Below, piece by piece: positions 44,575-57,630 of a DNA stretch of 64,000 bases (within the stretch, counting starts at the first letter, position 1; each line of letters opens with the position of its first letter). This DNA is from Neopestalotiopsis rosae (Eukaryota; Ascomycota; Sordariomycetes; Amphisphaeriales; Sporocadaceae): assembly GCA_023078685.1 (NCBI GenBank), contig JALGAS010000010.1, positions 186,001-250,000 of the forward strand, in the 5' to 3' direction. The position numbers and the translations under genes are program-made. Below the pieces are notes generated by a model, which was given only the letters and a program-made list of their open reading frames with translations, made no database searches and was not told the DNA's origin.

Positions 44575-46125
44575 GCTGCTACATAATTATTTGAATACGA
44601 AGTAGGCGAATTGTCTTGGTGTGCTTGACTTCTTCGATGAAGTAGACAAAGATTCGTGAGCTAGTGGGAGGTGTTAAGGCGTAGCGAGGTGGCTAGGTTT
44701 CAAGCTTGATTGGGTCCTCAGTGAATATTGACCAGAGAATAGTGAATTGGACCCTTGAAATCGAGGTTTGAGGCAGTTGCAATGGAGAAGGTGGTTATGG
44801 AAATAGCAAACGCGTGTCCTGTTATTGTGTATAAGAGAAAGAACGACGCGCTTGTCCTCTTTGTAAGGTTAGGTAGTTGTGCAGCCGACCATGTTAAAAC
44901 CGTCAATCACATGTGCAATGCATTAGCCCAGCACCCAAGGGACTTCAATAATCGAGGTAGGAAATCCTAGATCCGTGCAAATCATGTCATTCAGTCATTA
45001 CTCAGGGAGACGATCAGATCCAAGGCTGCATAAGGGTCATCTTTCACATCTGCCATGGGCTGTACAAATCGCATACACAGCCTAGTGGCAGGTGCACACG
45101 GCGTGAATACAGGCGACCTTTGGAGAGATCCCCAGTTGTTCTTTCCCCTGGACACAGGACTGAGTGACGTTATACTCTCAGGGATGGAACCCGTTCTTCA
45201 ATGGGCCAGATTCAATACATTGGGTCTGGACCCATCGTGGGGGTCTTGCTTGAGTAGGATAGCTCTACCATCGTGATTGGCGGGTCTTCATCAAGGGCCC
45301 AGACTTTATACTCGACCAAAATTAGTGTTGCTCTCTCTTTCCTATGGTGAGCAATGTGATACTTGAATGAAGTCTGTTTCTCTGTCTATTGTCTTTTAAC
45401 ACGGCATGGACACATAGTCTTCAATGCAAGGAAGGAAGGAAGAAACAACAGTGATGGAAGAAACTAGTCACCCATTCATGAACCAGCAACGTTGGACGTA
45501 GGCTGGTGGGTCAAGCCTCACCTTTGCCAATCCGCCCCTCATTGCTAACTAAGGATCAGCAAAATTCCTGGTCAATCACACTCAAGGCGAATCATGCATC
45601 TTGAAACAGCGTACCCACATGTCTGCCGCTAGAAACTGGCGATGCAACTTGTCGAAATTTGAACTCGTGGTTGAATGTGCAAGGACAGGAGTGTTCAATG
45701 AACGAGGGAATGAACGAGGATGGAAGAGACGGAGCAAATGTCTACAAGTACTGTTCTTTCTATTCATGATGAGCTGATGTATTATTTTTTGTGGCTTCCA
45801 TAGCCAACGAGGATTAGAGGGGACAAGCAAGAGGACACCATGAAGAACTCCTCATCTGACAAAAACAATGAATTGGCCTTCTATACAACTTTCATCGCCT
45901 GGCCAGTATCTGATTCATGAATAGTTTTTATCATACACAAAGATGCGTTGCAATAATGCGGGCTCATAAGCAGCTGCTGCCATCAAGCCAACAAAAAAAA
46001 TAGGCTAGAAGAATATCAACGAATCCAGCATTCGCCAACCCTTTCATAAAAGTCGGCCATCAAACCATTTGTACTCTGTCGTAACATGAAATCCGCTCAT
46101 TCTTCCCAAAACTCCTTCCTCACAA
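44575..46125. other. Intergenic, DUF3431 gene promoter and SCC3 3' side
   Basis: I see no gene in these 1551 bp. A GGAA tetranucleotide run (AAGGAAGGAAGGAAG) lies near 45429. Open frames here are short and lack domains. Confidence 0.5.
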
Positions 46126-49100
46126 TCAGTCCCCTATCACACTATCCTCCTCCATTGGCTCCGGCGGTCTTTCGTCGTCCTCATCGTCGTCCTCAATCGG
46201 GTCATCGAGTAATTCTCTATTTCGAAGATCCTGCTCCGTACCTTCCTCTGGTTCGTCTTCATCAAAAGGGTTGTCGCTTTCATCATCTTCGTCCAAGACC
46301 AGCTCTGCGCTCTTTGCGGGCTTCTGTGCGCCATCCTTCTTCTTCGGCGCGGCCTTTTTCTTGCTCTCTCCACGCATCTCCCTGAGATGGTCCTCGTCCA
46401 GGAAGGCGACCACCTCCTTGAAGTTGGGACCCAGCTTCGTCTTGTTACGGAGAATGCGTTTCCTTAACTTCCCAGCATGTGGTCCTGTAGCATCGACAAC
46501 TCTAGCAATTATGCCAAGCACCAGTCTGCCTGTCAAATCACAAAGAATCTTCTCCGCTTTGAGTTCTGCAGCTTGCTTCTCCTGTCCAGTGAGGTCTTCA
46601 TCTTCATCATCCTCGGGTGGCGCATCTTCGTCGTTGGCGGGATCCTCGTCATCACCTTGATCATGGAGGTTTTTCTTGTTGGCGCGCTGCGCATATGCAT
46701 GCTCAGCAGCATTGAAGATTGGGATAATCTCAGCAGGTATCAAGCCAGAGGGTAGTTCGTCCAACAGGCCCTTGAGTTTGCCGTACTTGGCGGCTTGTGG
46801 GCCCTTAATGTAGGGTCGAAGGAAGACAAAAAGGGCGCAAGTGTCGCAGGCTGTTCCCGTGGCCGAGAGACGGAGATCGTCGTTGAATCCACGAGAAGAG
46901 AAAGTGTGAATCAGATTGGTAACAAACCTCTTGCGAAGATGGATGAGGTTGTTCGCCTCTTCGTTCGGAATATCCTCCTCGTTTTGCAACGCAGCCTTCA
47001 GTCTTGAAACCTTCCACATGAAGTAGACGAGACAAGACTTGATAGCAAATGCTACGACCTCATCTTCAGGGTCATCAAGATTGTCATTGGGCTCTTGAAG
47101 ATAGCCTCGATGTACAATATCGACAAGAAGCTGGATGATTGGTGCGTTGAAGTCCTCATCAGTTCCCGGAGCTTCAAGGATATCAACGCAGTCCGATATG
47201 GCAGTCAAACTGCTAATCTTTTTCAAAACATTGGCCAGTTCTGCAAGACCTGCTCGATCCAGGTTTCCGCGTTTTGATAGCTCACAAGTCTTCTCGAACG
47301 ATCTCAAGCCATTCGAGCTGTTGTCCCAAAGAACAGCTAGTTTGCTGTCCGTCAGTTCCTCCAGCTCGTCGTATCGTCTTGCGTGCAGCAGTGCAGTGGC
47401 TGCCTCGTTGAGAACCGCCTGGTCTACATGACGGTTAAACTGGACCGTGACTGCGTCAAGCAGCTTGTCGTAAGCAGCCGAATTCTGGCGAAGTTGCCGG
47501 AATACATCCAGGTCAAGGTAGTGTTCCAATCGCAGGATGACGCTTGCGAGATGGGGATCTGAGCCATACTTGTTGAGCAACCTGGGAATGATATCTGCCA
47601 GTTGCACGCCAGTATCTTCTTGGCCATCAGCATCGAGGCGTCCGGTCCGCTTCCGGGATCGGTCATGCTCATTTGACTGCGTGAGACTTTCCTTGACAGC
47701 AGTAGCAAGCACCTCGATAAGAATCGATTCTTCCTCGGATGTGGGTGCAACCGCCTTACGAGTTGCTGCCTCGATCGAGTTACCCTTGGACTTGGATCTG
47801 GATTTTGAGCTCGTGGTATGGTCAAATAGGAGATAACCAGCGAGGCTTTGCCAGTTGCTGATTTCCGGCATCTTCTCGTACAGAGCTTGGGTTGCTAGCA
47901 CGATTCGGCTCTCGGGTATGTTGGCATTCACAACCTCGGCTGCCACATCCAGACCGTGGCGAAGTTCATCTTGCTCTTCGTCCAGTTGTGCGTTGTATAC
48001 GGCCAGATTCTCTGCCAAGGATTTGATGTTAATCCAAACCTTGTGCAATTGGTCGTAATCTGCTTCCGACCCATCGCCGAAAACCTCGTCAAGGGCATCA
48101 GTGCCGCCAATTTCATCGATCTTGTTGATAATAACCTCCTCTATCAGTTCAACAAAGAAAGGAACGACAGCTTTGCGAACCCTTGGCTCGGCTTCGAAAA
48201 GCAGCTTGCAGATGCTATCAATTTCCTGCGGTTCAAGCATGCCTGATGATCGCAAAATATCAACAACACCAACAGCGGCAACGCGGACCGATAGATCGTG
48301 ATCCTTGGTCGCCATTTCCACCAGGCGGGGTCTGAACCTGTCGATGAAGTGCGCAAGTTTTCCGGCGTCACGCTTTAGGACCCGGCCCAGTTGCTTCAGC
48401 ACCTCCAGACGCGTTGTAGGAGCTACATCAGAAAGCAGCCATCCTAGGTAGCGTAGGTACTCTGGAGCCATATAAATCGTAGGCAAAGTGCAAATCCAGT
48501 CACCAAGCGCCTCGATACATTCGGCTCGGATTTTGGCATCAATGTCACGGTATCGGTGGACAAAAATGATGTCGAAAAATTCCTTGACCTTCTCGTCGAT
48601 CAATTGGCGGTTCTCATTTGCCGTGTCCAGAACCTTCTGTGTGTTTGCTATCAGCCCCTTGTTCTTGCCTCTTCGGCTGGTCTCGGCTTGAATAGCTTGA
48701 CTCGACTTGCTAATTCGATCGTCTAGCACTTTTGTCACCGTGACCATGCCTCCCAGTAAAGCGAGTCCAATAGTTGTGGCGGTATGCCGGAATGGACGGA
48801 GGGATGACGACGACATGATGCCGATCCAGCGCTGCAGATTGTCCAACAGCTCATTGTCTTGATAGAGGGTGTCAGTCTGATGAAGCAGAGCAACGAGCGA
48901 ATCGAAGAATGCAATCAACTGCAGCCGGAAGTCCTTGCTGCTCTTGGCTCTGGAAATTAGGGGATATTCGGAGATGCTGGTCTACCGTGCAGCCTCATTA
49001 GCAGAGTTCATTGTCCCATCGTCAGAGGAAGTGCGCAAATGTCCTACCTGTTCAAAAGCCTCCTCCAGCTCTGAGAGCTTGTTTGCAGAATTCTCTGGAT

Positions 49101-49760
49101 CGCGAATATCGTCCTCGGTCAAGGACTGGTCACAGCCTGTTGCTAGCAAGACGCAGTTAACCAAGTCCGTCAAGGCGGCAGCGTCGTTTTCTACGTAACG
49201 CTGGAACCAATGGGTGGCCACTGTGCTGGGAGAGTCGCCGGAGCTGAAAATCTCGGCTGCTGCGGTTTTAGTACAAACTCAAGAGAGGGAGCGCGAATCG
49301 GCATATTGAGCTGCTCACCATAAAGGCCATCGCCGTCTTTTCGCGCAATCGCAACGCGGACTGATTTCTTAAGTCGTTGCGGCAGTTGCAATGCTTTCGT
49401 CTGCGCGGGTGCTACTTCGGTGGGTGCATCGCCATTGATCTTTGGCTTCTTTGCCGCGGGCTTCTTTGCTCGAGACTTTGACTTCTTCTGTCGGGGCACG
49501 AGGTCGGCATCGCTCTCTTCGGCGACTTCTTCGTCGCTCGCTTCCGCCAGGGAATCGCTTCTTGGTTCATGATTCTCGGCGTCTTCATCATGGTCGCGCG
49601 CCCGCTTTCGCTTAGATAATGCGTCGGTGTGGACTTCTTCGATGTATTTTTGGGGAGCTCTCACGACGCGTCCCGAGCGGCGGCGCGCCTCAGCCGCTGA
49701 GGGCGAGGGAGTCGCGTTGTTATCTTCACTCTCCATGAGGGGCGCTCTAGCTGTTGACAT
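46126..49760 (-). CDS. SCC3: Cohesin subunit Scc3/Irr1/STAG
   Basis: Scc3 holds the kleisin Rad21/Scc1 and loads cohesin on DNA. Exons 49319-49760, 49048-49259 and 46126-48981 join to 1169 residues. The first intron (49260-49318) lies inside an open frame that otherwise runs into a stop; splicing G|GTGAGC to CGCAG|CA restores LYAAEIFSSGDSP, after which the STAG domain reads through (WFQRYVENDAAALTDLVNCVL). The stromalin conservative domain is at about 345-430 (IIFVHRYRDIDAKIRAECIEALGDWI, quoted in part: VHRYRDID). The N terminus is charged with nuclear-type basic runs (RQKKSKSRAKKPAAKKPK). The C terminus is strongly acidic (DDPIEDDDEDDE). Confidence 0.95.
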
Positions 49761-50708
49761 TTACGTGAAGCTTCAGTGATGGGCGACCATAATTCTGGCG
49801 GCGGCGGATCGATTAGAGGCCTTGGTGGTGAAGTGGCTCAGTGTGTTTCCTAGGTTGGTGGTGTGGTGGTTTGGGTTGATAATTTGAAGATGGGCGGGAC
49901 CGCGTGTTTGGGGTGGTCAACCTTGAATTGGGCTGGATGCACCACCAATTCGCTAACCTAGGTAGCACTTCCCAAGCTTGCTATGTTCAAATGTTCCTCT
50001 TTGTTGACCCCTGACACGCTAGGAGACCACCAGTCTAGCGCACGGTCGTCAGGATTTAGGCGGCCAGCGGGGGATCTGGTCAGCTCAGTGTCCGAAATAG
50101 TATAAAAGCTCATTCGTGTTTACTAACTGCGCAGAGTAATTCGCCGGCCTCTTCACTACTGTATATTGACTGTTTCTTTTGTACAATTTTTCAAACATCG
50201 CTTCTATGTGATTCCAGCGTATGATTGGGGCTTTCTGCCTATTAGAATGGAATGATTCATTCATTTGCTTAATCTAGCTGCATATGTACGTATAAGCAGC
50301 TAAATGCGCAGTCCTCGGCGCCTGCTATGGCCAGAATTGGGACACCTCTGCAGCTTCCCATATTCGGCCATGGTGAGATCCAAACAGCAGGGCAATAATA
50401 CCCTTGTAAGTCCCTCAAAATGCCACATCCTATCAATGCCTCATGGCCGAACCTTTTCTCTGGGGTCAATCTCAGCCACTCGAGATAGGTGGGGTTGTAT
50501 TGCTGGAGTTATTGTCTTTTTCTCATTCATAATATCCAATCGTTGATTTCATATCATAAGATATTATTGCCTTTTTATTTACAATCTCTCGTTATTCGCT
50601 AGGGACTAGAGCGTATCTAGAACTTGGCGTGCTCTGCAACAACAGCCTCTAGAAATAGAATCGGCAACCTGTTCAGCAAGACTCTAGGCTCAACTTATTG
50701 GATGAGCG
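49761..50708. promoter_or_regulatory. Divergent promoter region, SCC3 / ureD
   Basis: These 948 bp lie between outward-read genes. Nothing beyond promoters is evident. AT-rich sequence lies at 50535-50590. Confidence 0.4.
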
Positions 50709-51695
50709 ATGAATTCTCCCTTTCCCAAGTCCTTGTCCGCAGCTGGAGAAGGACGAATAGTTACCAGGCTCCTGCCCAGCCAAGTCTCAGCACTTGAAAG
50801 CATTACGTATCAGTATCCGCTGAAACTGATATCACCCGCATTCAAGGCCGATCAGAAGAGTGTCTTGGTCTTTCTTCTATCATATGGCGGTGGCCTGGTC
50901 GGCGGAGATCAAATCAACCTCGCTATCGATATTGAGCACAATGCTAGGCTCACTTTGGTCACACAAGGTCATACCAAGATATTCAAGCCGACGTCGTCAG
51001 GTGTCGTGACCAGGCAGGCCTTGAATGTGAACATACGGGACGGCGGCGCCCTCTGTCTACTGCCGGACCCAGTGCAACCATTTGAAGGAAGCAACTATGA
51101 GCAGACGCAGATATTCACATTGCATGGAGCGGCGTCTCTGTGTATGTTGGATTGGGTGACTCATGGGCGATCAGCTCGTGGCGAAAACTGGGATCTTGAC
51201 AGATGGGTTGGTCGCAATGAGATTTGGGCAGCCAGTTCGCCGCAATCCGAGAAGAAAAGGCTACTTGTGCGTGATACTGTCAACCTGGACGGGACTGGAG
51301 ACTCGGCACATCCAAAGCCACTCCGGGACATCATGCACAGCCATGCCATCTTTGGCACACTGCTGCTTCGAGGTCCTTTGACCCAAAGCCTCGGTGAATT
51401 CTTCTTATCAGAGTTCGCCGCCTTGCCAAGACTTGGGTCGAGAGACTTTCGGTCTGCGAAAGAAAAGGCAGAAGAGGCGGCTCACTCCCCACTTGAAAAG
51501 TGGCGTGCAGCACGACTTCAGCAGGAATCTGTAGACAAAGTTCTTTGGTCTGCTGCACAAGTCAGAGGCTGCGTGATCGTCAAGTTTGGATCAGCGACAG
51601 TCGAAGGCGGAAGAAACTGGATTGGCTCCATGCTCATGCAACAAGGCACTGTTGCATCTGAATTCGGTGACGATGCCTTGATGTGTGTTCGATGA
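50709..51695 (+). CDS. ureD: Urease accessory protein UreD (UreH)
   Basis: UreD binds apo-urease and forms the platform on which UreF and UreG deliver nickel. The intronless frame encodes 328 residues, normal for fungi. Family marks: SVLVFLLSYGGGLVGGDQINLAIDIE (shown as YGGGLVGGDQ), LTLVTQGHTKIFK, LLPDPVQPFEGSNYEQTQ, GRSARGENWDL, and C-terminal WSAAQVRGCVIVKFGS. The ATG at 50709 gives MNSPFPKSLSAAGEGRIV, matching fungal starts. The partner UreF is at 11877-12836. Urease itself and UreG are not in the window. Confidence 0.95.
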   Translation: MNSPFPKSLSAAGEGRIVTRLLPSQVSALESITYQYPLKLISPAFKADQKSVLVFLLSYGGGLVGGDQINLAIDIEHNARLTLVTQGHTKIFKPTSSGVVTRQALNVNIRDGGALCLLPDPVQPFEGSNYEQTQIFTLHGAASLCMLDWVTHGRSARGENWDLDRWVGRNEIWAASSPQSEKKRLLVRDTVNLDGTGDSAHPKPLRDIMHSHAIFGTLLLRGPLTQSLGEFFLSEFAALPRLGSRDFRSAKEKAEEAAHSPLEKWRAARLQQESVDKVLWSAAQVRGCVIVKFGSATVEGGRNWIGSMLMQQGTVASEFGDDALMCVR

Positions 51696-52667
51696 GCTGT
51701 GGCTTGTCCTTCACTTGGTCAGGTGTCTGTAATGTTCGAAATCAGCGAACACCTCACGGAAAACCGATCGTGGCTCTCCAAGTCCAATCGAGGATGGTGG
51801 CTTTTCATACAAATAACACCTCAAGCATATATAGGTAGGAACCACAACAGCCTCAGAAGATAGCCGTTAGGGATATTATATCTCACGTCAACACTTTGCG
51901 GCTGGTGCCTCGGAATCTGAGCGCATGGCGATTGCGTATCAACTATACGCATAGCACAAATCGACCTTCCAAGCGATTACGTTGCTATATGATACAGGCT
52001 CCTGTGGATGGCATCAAAAGGAACGGTCATGATCCCTCTTGAGCCGGAGCATACCACCTCTGGGGAAAGCGCTGCTATGGTAATTGGGATTGCCCTATCC
52101 ATATGCAACGAACTACTAATCATCAATGGCTCAAATTGTTCATGATAGTTGTTGAATTTGAGAAGATTTACTCACGGAATATATTTGTGCCATTCTGCTA
52201 TGGTTTGTTCTGCGTAAATGCTTTCATCTGCATGAACTTGGTTTACTCCATGGGATACCCCAATGGCCCCTTGATGTAGGAAGGAATTGTCAATGGAAGG
52301 TGCGTTTGACACCTGAACATGAAGCTCATTAGTTACATCATTGGTATCACAAATGGAACATTTTCATTTCTGTACTTAATCATGAACAACATATCAACGG
52401 GGGTTTTTTTTTTTTTTCTTTTCTCGGGATTCTTTTTGGTTTTGCTTCTTCAATGTCCGCTCCTCTGTAGTTATATAATAAGTGGTAAGTGGCATCATGT
52501 AGCACAAGTCGTCCCCCACCATAAAGTTTCTAAAGCGATGACGAACCCCACATCTAATCGAGTCACCCCACCGATAAGTCTCTTGCTTCTAACATTTGCG
52601 CCCCGATACCGAAAAAGATTGGTCCCGTCGCAGCAAACAGCTTTCCCAGCACCAATGTTCAAACACA
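51696..52667. other. Intergenic, ureD 3' side and RPC4 promoter
   Basis: No gene is seen in these 972 bp. A run of 14 T at 52404-52417 lies about 250 bp before the RPC4 start and may act as a nucleosome-excluding poly(dA:dT) tract. Confidence 0.5.
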
Positions 52668-54295
52668 ATGTCTTCTCGCGGTAGCACACGGGGAGGTAGG
52701 GGCGCCCGCTCAGGCCGGGGTGCTCGCGGTGCCTCGGCGACAGCAGCAGCTCCTTCGACCCGTCCCTCAATCGAAGAAGGCGGCGGCGGCGATGACAACA
52801 GCAGCAATGCGCCCGCGTCGGCGGCTGCAGGAAGCACGGCAGCGCGCGCCGTCACGATAGAATCGAGCCAGTCTGCGCCCAACTCTGCCGCCTCCACGCC
52901 TGCTCCGTCGCTTCGCGGTGCGAGATTCAAGCCCAAGGCCATTCGAAGAGATGCCGCCGAACGACAGAAACTCGAGGATGAGCGCAGTCGAGATCTGGCT
53001 GCCAAAATCAAGGTTGAAGAGAAGGAGCAAAGAGCTGCCGATCGCAGAGCCCGACGAGGTGCCGGCGGCCGTGGCAGAGGAGATGCTGGATTTATGCGGA
53101 GAACTGTCACCGGCCATGGTGTCTTTTCAGGCGTTGGCCAAGGTATGTCTGGTCCTATTATGCTTGTGCCTCTCATTCCGTTCAAAATGCTTACCATTTG
53201 GTAGATATGCTCAAACAGGGCGGCGGCGGTTCATGGGGAGGAAAGGGCGTCAAGGGCGAGAGTGGCTCGAATTGGGGCGCCAGATATCACGACCGACGAG
53301 TCAACGATTTACGAGTCAATGTCGACACACTGCGGGCCAGTGCAACCCCCGAGGCCAGTCTTGCAAACGGCTCCAAATCGCCGGGCTTTCTACCAGTCGG
53401 TATCGTTAGAGTCGAGCATAAGCAAGAAGAGCTCAAGGTTGCTACAAGCGCCGAGCTTGAAGCTGATGAGCAAGAAGATGACGACGATGACGAATTGTTC
53501 GTCAGCGAGCAAATTGGTGCCCTGCAACGCGATATGCAAATGGCCGACGACAATGAGGTTTGGAACGAGGGCCCCAGGGACCACGATGAGGACGGTGTCA
53601 AGGTCAAGCCAGAGCCAGGCTCGACAGAAGACGATGTCATGGACATTGATGCCATACCCGCCAAGCCCAAGGCGCCAGACTCGCCAGAATTACAGAAGAA
53701 GCCGCTTGCGCTACAAGATCCCGAATTGGATGCTAAGGTCAAGGCCAAGGAAAGGAAACGAGCAAAGGCAATGCAAGATACGGAGCTACAGTCAGCAGCA
53801 CTTGACGCCGCTACACTTCTCGAAGCACTTACCCTCAAGGAGGGTGAAACGCAGCCCAAAGACAACCAACTATTCCTATTTCAGTTTCCGCCAATTCTCC
53901 CGCCATTACTCCGTGTCAATGAGGATGGAACTGAGGTAGTGGAAGCTGAGGACGAGTCCATGTCAAATGGTGTAAGAATCAAGGCAGAACCGGGTACATC
54001 AGGAGCCGTTGCAACCACCTCTGCCCTGCCGCCTCAGGGTGGTTACATTGGAAGACTCAACGTCAGAAAGTCTGGCAAAATCGAACTGGACTGGGGTGGC
54101 AGAATACTAGACCTAGGTATCGCTGCTGATACGGATTGTCTGACGACAGCAATCATTGTGGACGAGCAGGACGGCGAGAATCCAGGAAAGGCTACGGGTA
54201 TGGGCAATGTCTATGGCAAATTTGTTGCGACCCCAGTCTTCCAGGAAGAAGACGACTGGAATCCAGACCTGGACTCCCTGGGTCTTTGGGTATAG
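52668..54295 (+). CDS. RPC53: RNA polymerase III subunit RPC4 (Rpc53)
   Basis: Rpc53/RPC4 pairs with Rpc37 in the TFIIF-like part of RNA polymerase III and serves in termination and reinitiation. Exons 52668-53142 and 53205-54295 give 521 residues. The N terminus is Arg/Gly/Ala-rich (GSTRGGRGARSGRGARG). A conserved basic stretch follows (FKPKAIRRDAAERQKLEDE), then RRTVTGHGVFSGVGQ at the exon join. The middle is acidic. The RPC4 domain fills the last 130 residues (YIGRLNVRKSGKIELDWGG, then GKFVATPVFQEEDDW and DSLGLWV). A nearer ATG at 52655 is in another frame. The frame is open upstream of 52668, but that ATG gives the expected start. Confidence 0.93.
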
Positions 54296-56188
54296 CTGGC
54301 TGGTGGTTCATGCCTACCAGTGCAACAAAATTTGGTCCACATGCCAGTCAAGCAAAGGCTGCGTCACCTCCGAGAAGAGTACTGGTGCATTTGGCGGCAT
54401 CGGAGTCGTCCCCACATATCAGCAATGAGTATAACAACGAACAATCTGTTTACTGCGCCAACTCCTTGGAGTCAATCACAGCCAATACGCTACTAGGAAC
54501 AAGGGGCGTCGGCACACATTGGTTTTAGGGATACTCGAAAATGTCAAGATAGAGCGATGCCCATGTTCTACCCGTTCGCATGGCCTGAAACAGTGCCCTT
54601 CAGCCATGGCAGATGCGCAAATCATTTCTTCTCCACTGAGCCAGCAGCCAATCCCAGCTGAGGTATCTCGGTGCTGTATCTGTGTCAGACATCAGTCATC
54701 GATTCATGATTAGCGACCTGACCAGATACCTTGATCTTCAAGAAGACAGAATAGCCCGCCGGTCATAATAGCCGCCAGCAAGTACGGCCGCAAGACCGGA
54801 TATCAAGCACGAAGCTTGCGTTGACATGGTAGCATACGATCTAGGGGTCCCCCCTTAGGGTATGTATGTAAGTGCCAGGGTCCATCACACTCAGTCGTCA
54901 TCACTTTGGCGAATTTCTAGAGATTACTGCGTAGTATACAATCTACATATTCTCCACAAAACACACCAGCCAGCCCAGTCATTATTTTCCATCTGTATAT
55001 GTGTATATCGTATGTATTCCCAGGATATGTGAATCTCCTCACCGAATCCAAGAAGAGAAGAAGGCTGAAAGCAAAAGCAAAACAAAGAAGATCTTGCTTT
55101 TCTTGGTTGCCCCTGCATCGGTTTGTTTTTGTCCCCAGTTATAAAATCTGTAAAAGGTCGATTGCTCCGCGGAACCTGTGTTATTTTTGTGGACAGGTCC
55201 CCCAGGCCAGACCGTATCCACTATCTTACTGAGCGGAGCTTTTCTTCATTATGATGAAAAGAAGAAAAAAATCAAGAGGCAGGGCTCAACATTCTGGGTC
55301 AGACAAAGGCATTTGTAAGAACATAGTCATGGCAACAAAATAGTTGATCCTGTCGTCTTTCCGCTCTGGAGTCCAGATACTCACCGCCCCCATCTTTCGA
55401 CACCAATAATAGAGTCCTATCTTTGCTTTGACACTTTTGTTGACATTTTGGTTGACATGCAGATTTTGGCGTTATTCTTGCATCCTCTTGTGGGGTTGTT
55501 TTCGATGGAAATCCGCCGTCACTCCCAGGTCCTTGCCCGTTAACCGGGTAAGAATGCAAGAATCCAGATTATGTATATATTTTTTGCAATCATCATGCGG
55601 CATAGTAAGATAGTACTTGCTTGCTGGCTCCATTTCCCATGTTGATACCCATGCATAGCATGTGAAATTCAGAAAACTTTCAACAACCCAGCGCCTTGCA
55701 GGAAAGCATTGGCCATGTGGCTCCATCTTGAAAGTGGATTGTATAAATTCTGTTCAAGGGTTATTTTGGTATACTTGTGCGGAAAGTGCAACGTGACATT
55801 TTCCATGCCGATCTTCCTTACTCTCGCGCATTGAAGTTGCCAAGCAAGACGTTCATGCAAGAAAATGGAGGAGGGACAACAGTCGCAGTTGGTAGAATTG
55901 CTCTCCTTTATGCTCTTCTGATTCGTTATTTCCTTCTCGTCGCGAAGAATCGACAATTCCCAGTACTATGTATTTGCTCATCTCTTAGGGGGTATCTATG
56001 ACCTTTCTGGTGCGCCGCCTCCAACTCCTTTGCCCAATTCCCTTTGCCCACTGCCTTTTATAACGTGTCCCAGTGAAGTTCTACACGTTTATTACGTAAT
56101 TTAAGCCGTGAAAAAAAGAAAAAGAAACATGTGATTCCGCTCTAGCTCTTGGCTTTTAGATTGTTTGTTGGTCCTAGTTTGAGTTTGA
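54296..56188. other. Gene-poor convergent spacer, RPC4 / rhodopsin-domain gene
   Basis: No gene is supported in these 1893 bp. Short open frames on both strands (about 55299-55956) lack domains and overlap. No repeat of note. Confidence 0.5.
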
Positions 56189-57630
56189 TTATCGGGGAGA
56201 GCCGAGACCGATTTGGCCGTCTGACTGCTTCACGGGCTCCATGGACGAGAGCTCTACATCGGAGGAGGTCGTCGAGTGTCGCGAAGACCATGTATCGTTA
56301 TACATGGTGTGTCCTAGCATATGCGGTGACGGGGGTCCTTCGATGATATACATTTCGCTGGGAACTTCTGAGCGCCGATGATGTAGGCCGACCGTCAGCT
56401 TGGCATTTGCCGAGTTGTCGTCCACGGTGTCATCAAAGCTCTTGTGGCTGGCTTCGGCAATGGGTGACAAAAATCTGGGAATTGGCCTGTGGTCTTCCGC
56501 CTCATTGCCTGAAGACAATTCATCTCGGCTACCCTGAGCTGCTTCAACATCGATAGTCGTCCCATTCTTTGAGCCAAAGCCTGGCATCACGCCCGACCTG
56601 TTCGCATGCCCATTCGAAATAGCACCGCCGGTGCGTTTGGAATGTTCCGTACTTTGAAACCCTCTCACCCTCCAAGCGCGTAGAAGGGGTCGAATCGTAA
56701 TGAGGCTCGACGCGACAATGGCCACACCCGGCTCGACTATCGTCCAGATCATTGTGTCGGTCGTGGCAACTAGTATCTGTTAGCTTTGATATCTCTTGGT
56801 CCGGTGGAGAGGGCATTGTAGACTTACATAAAAGATCATCGAGATTAGTCAAGTCGGCGAGAAACTTGATCCGAATCAGTGTGGCAATACTGGCGAATAC
56901 GCCAAGGCCCAAGACAAGTACCACTGTCATCTTGGCCTGTTTCGTCATTTTAACACTCCAAACCATGGGTATAGGTATTAGTGCAAAGAACCAGTCCGAA
57001 AGAATCGACATGATGCTTAGCGAATAGGCGGCATCGACAATCTGATCGGCTGATACGCAAGACGCCGTCTTATCGTTGGCCAGAATTCTATAATCCCATT
57101 GTGCCTCGACAGGATGGCACTGAAAGAGGTTCCAAAAGAAGAGTACAATACTCCAAATGCAGACAACAAATATGCTACCATAAATGGTGAACCTGTACCG
57201 ACGTTGAGTTGCTAGGCGCAAGAGGAAGATTGCTATTGACAACTTGATGAACATCATATTCGCGACATATGTCGCCGTCGCCAGGGCTTGGTACTTGAGA
57301 CCCTCGATCTCGTCGAGCTGGTCGAGTGACTTGTTGTGTCGGCCAATGCCATAGTGGGCCCCTTGGAAAATAAATACGCAGCTGACGGTAAAGTTGATCT
57401 GTTGGCAACAAGAATGAGCATGTCTGAAGCCTATAGTTGGCAGTGGTAGGCTGCAATACCTGTGCAATCACCATGAACCAGTCGTCTGCTTGAAATCCCT
57501 TCAACATAATAGCCCGTACATATGTTCGTAGGAGGACCGATACCCAACTGAGGGCAAGAAAGGCGGCGGCAGTGCCGACGAGAGGACCGCCATTGTTCTC
57601 AGTCGACACACTAGGGTCCTGAGCCGCCAT
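56189..57630 (-). CDS. Seven-helix fungal rhodopsin-domain (SAT4/Pth11-like) membrane protein
   Basis: Exons 57460-57630, 56828-57398 and 56189-56769 give 440 residues. The pattern is that of the fungal integral-membrane family often called rhodopsin domain or SAT4-type: helix 1 (LVGTAAAFLALSWVSVLLRTYVRA), then GFQADDWFMVIAQ, YGIGRHNKSLD, FIKLSIAIFLLRLA, LFQCHPVEAQWD, DWFFALIPIPMVWSVKM and, across the last intron, TMIWTIVEPGVAIVASSLITIRPLL. A cytosolic tail of about 150 residues is Ser/Thr-rich. There is no CFEM domain or cleavable signal, unlike Pth11. Some members sense host or nutrient cues; most have no proven ligand. Confidence 0.9.
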
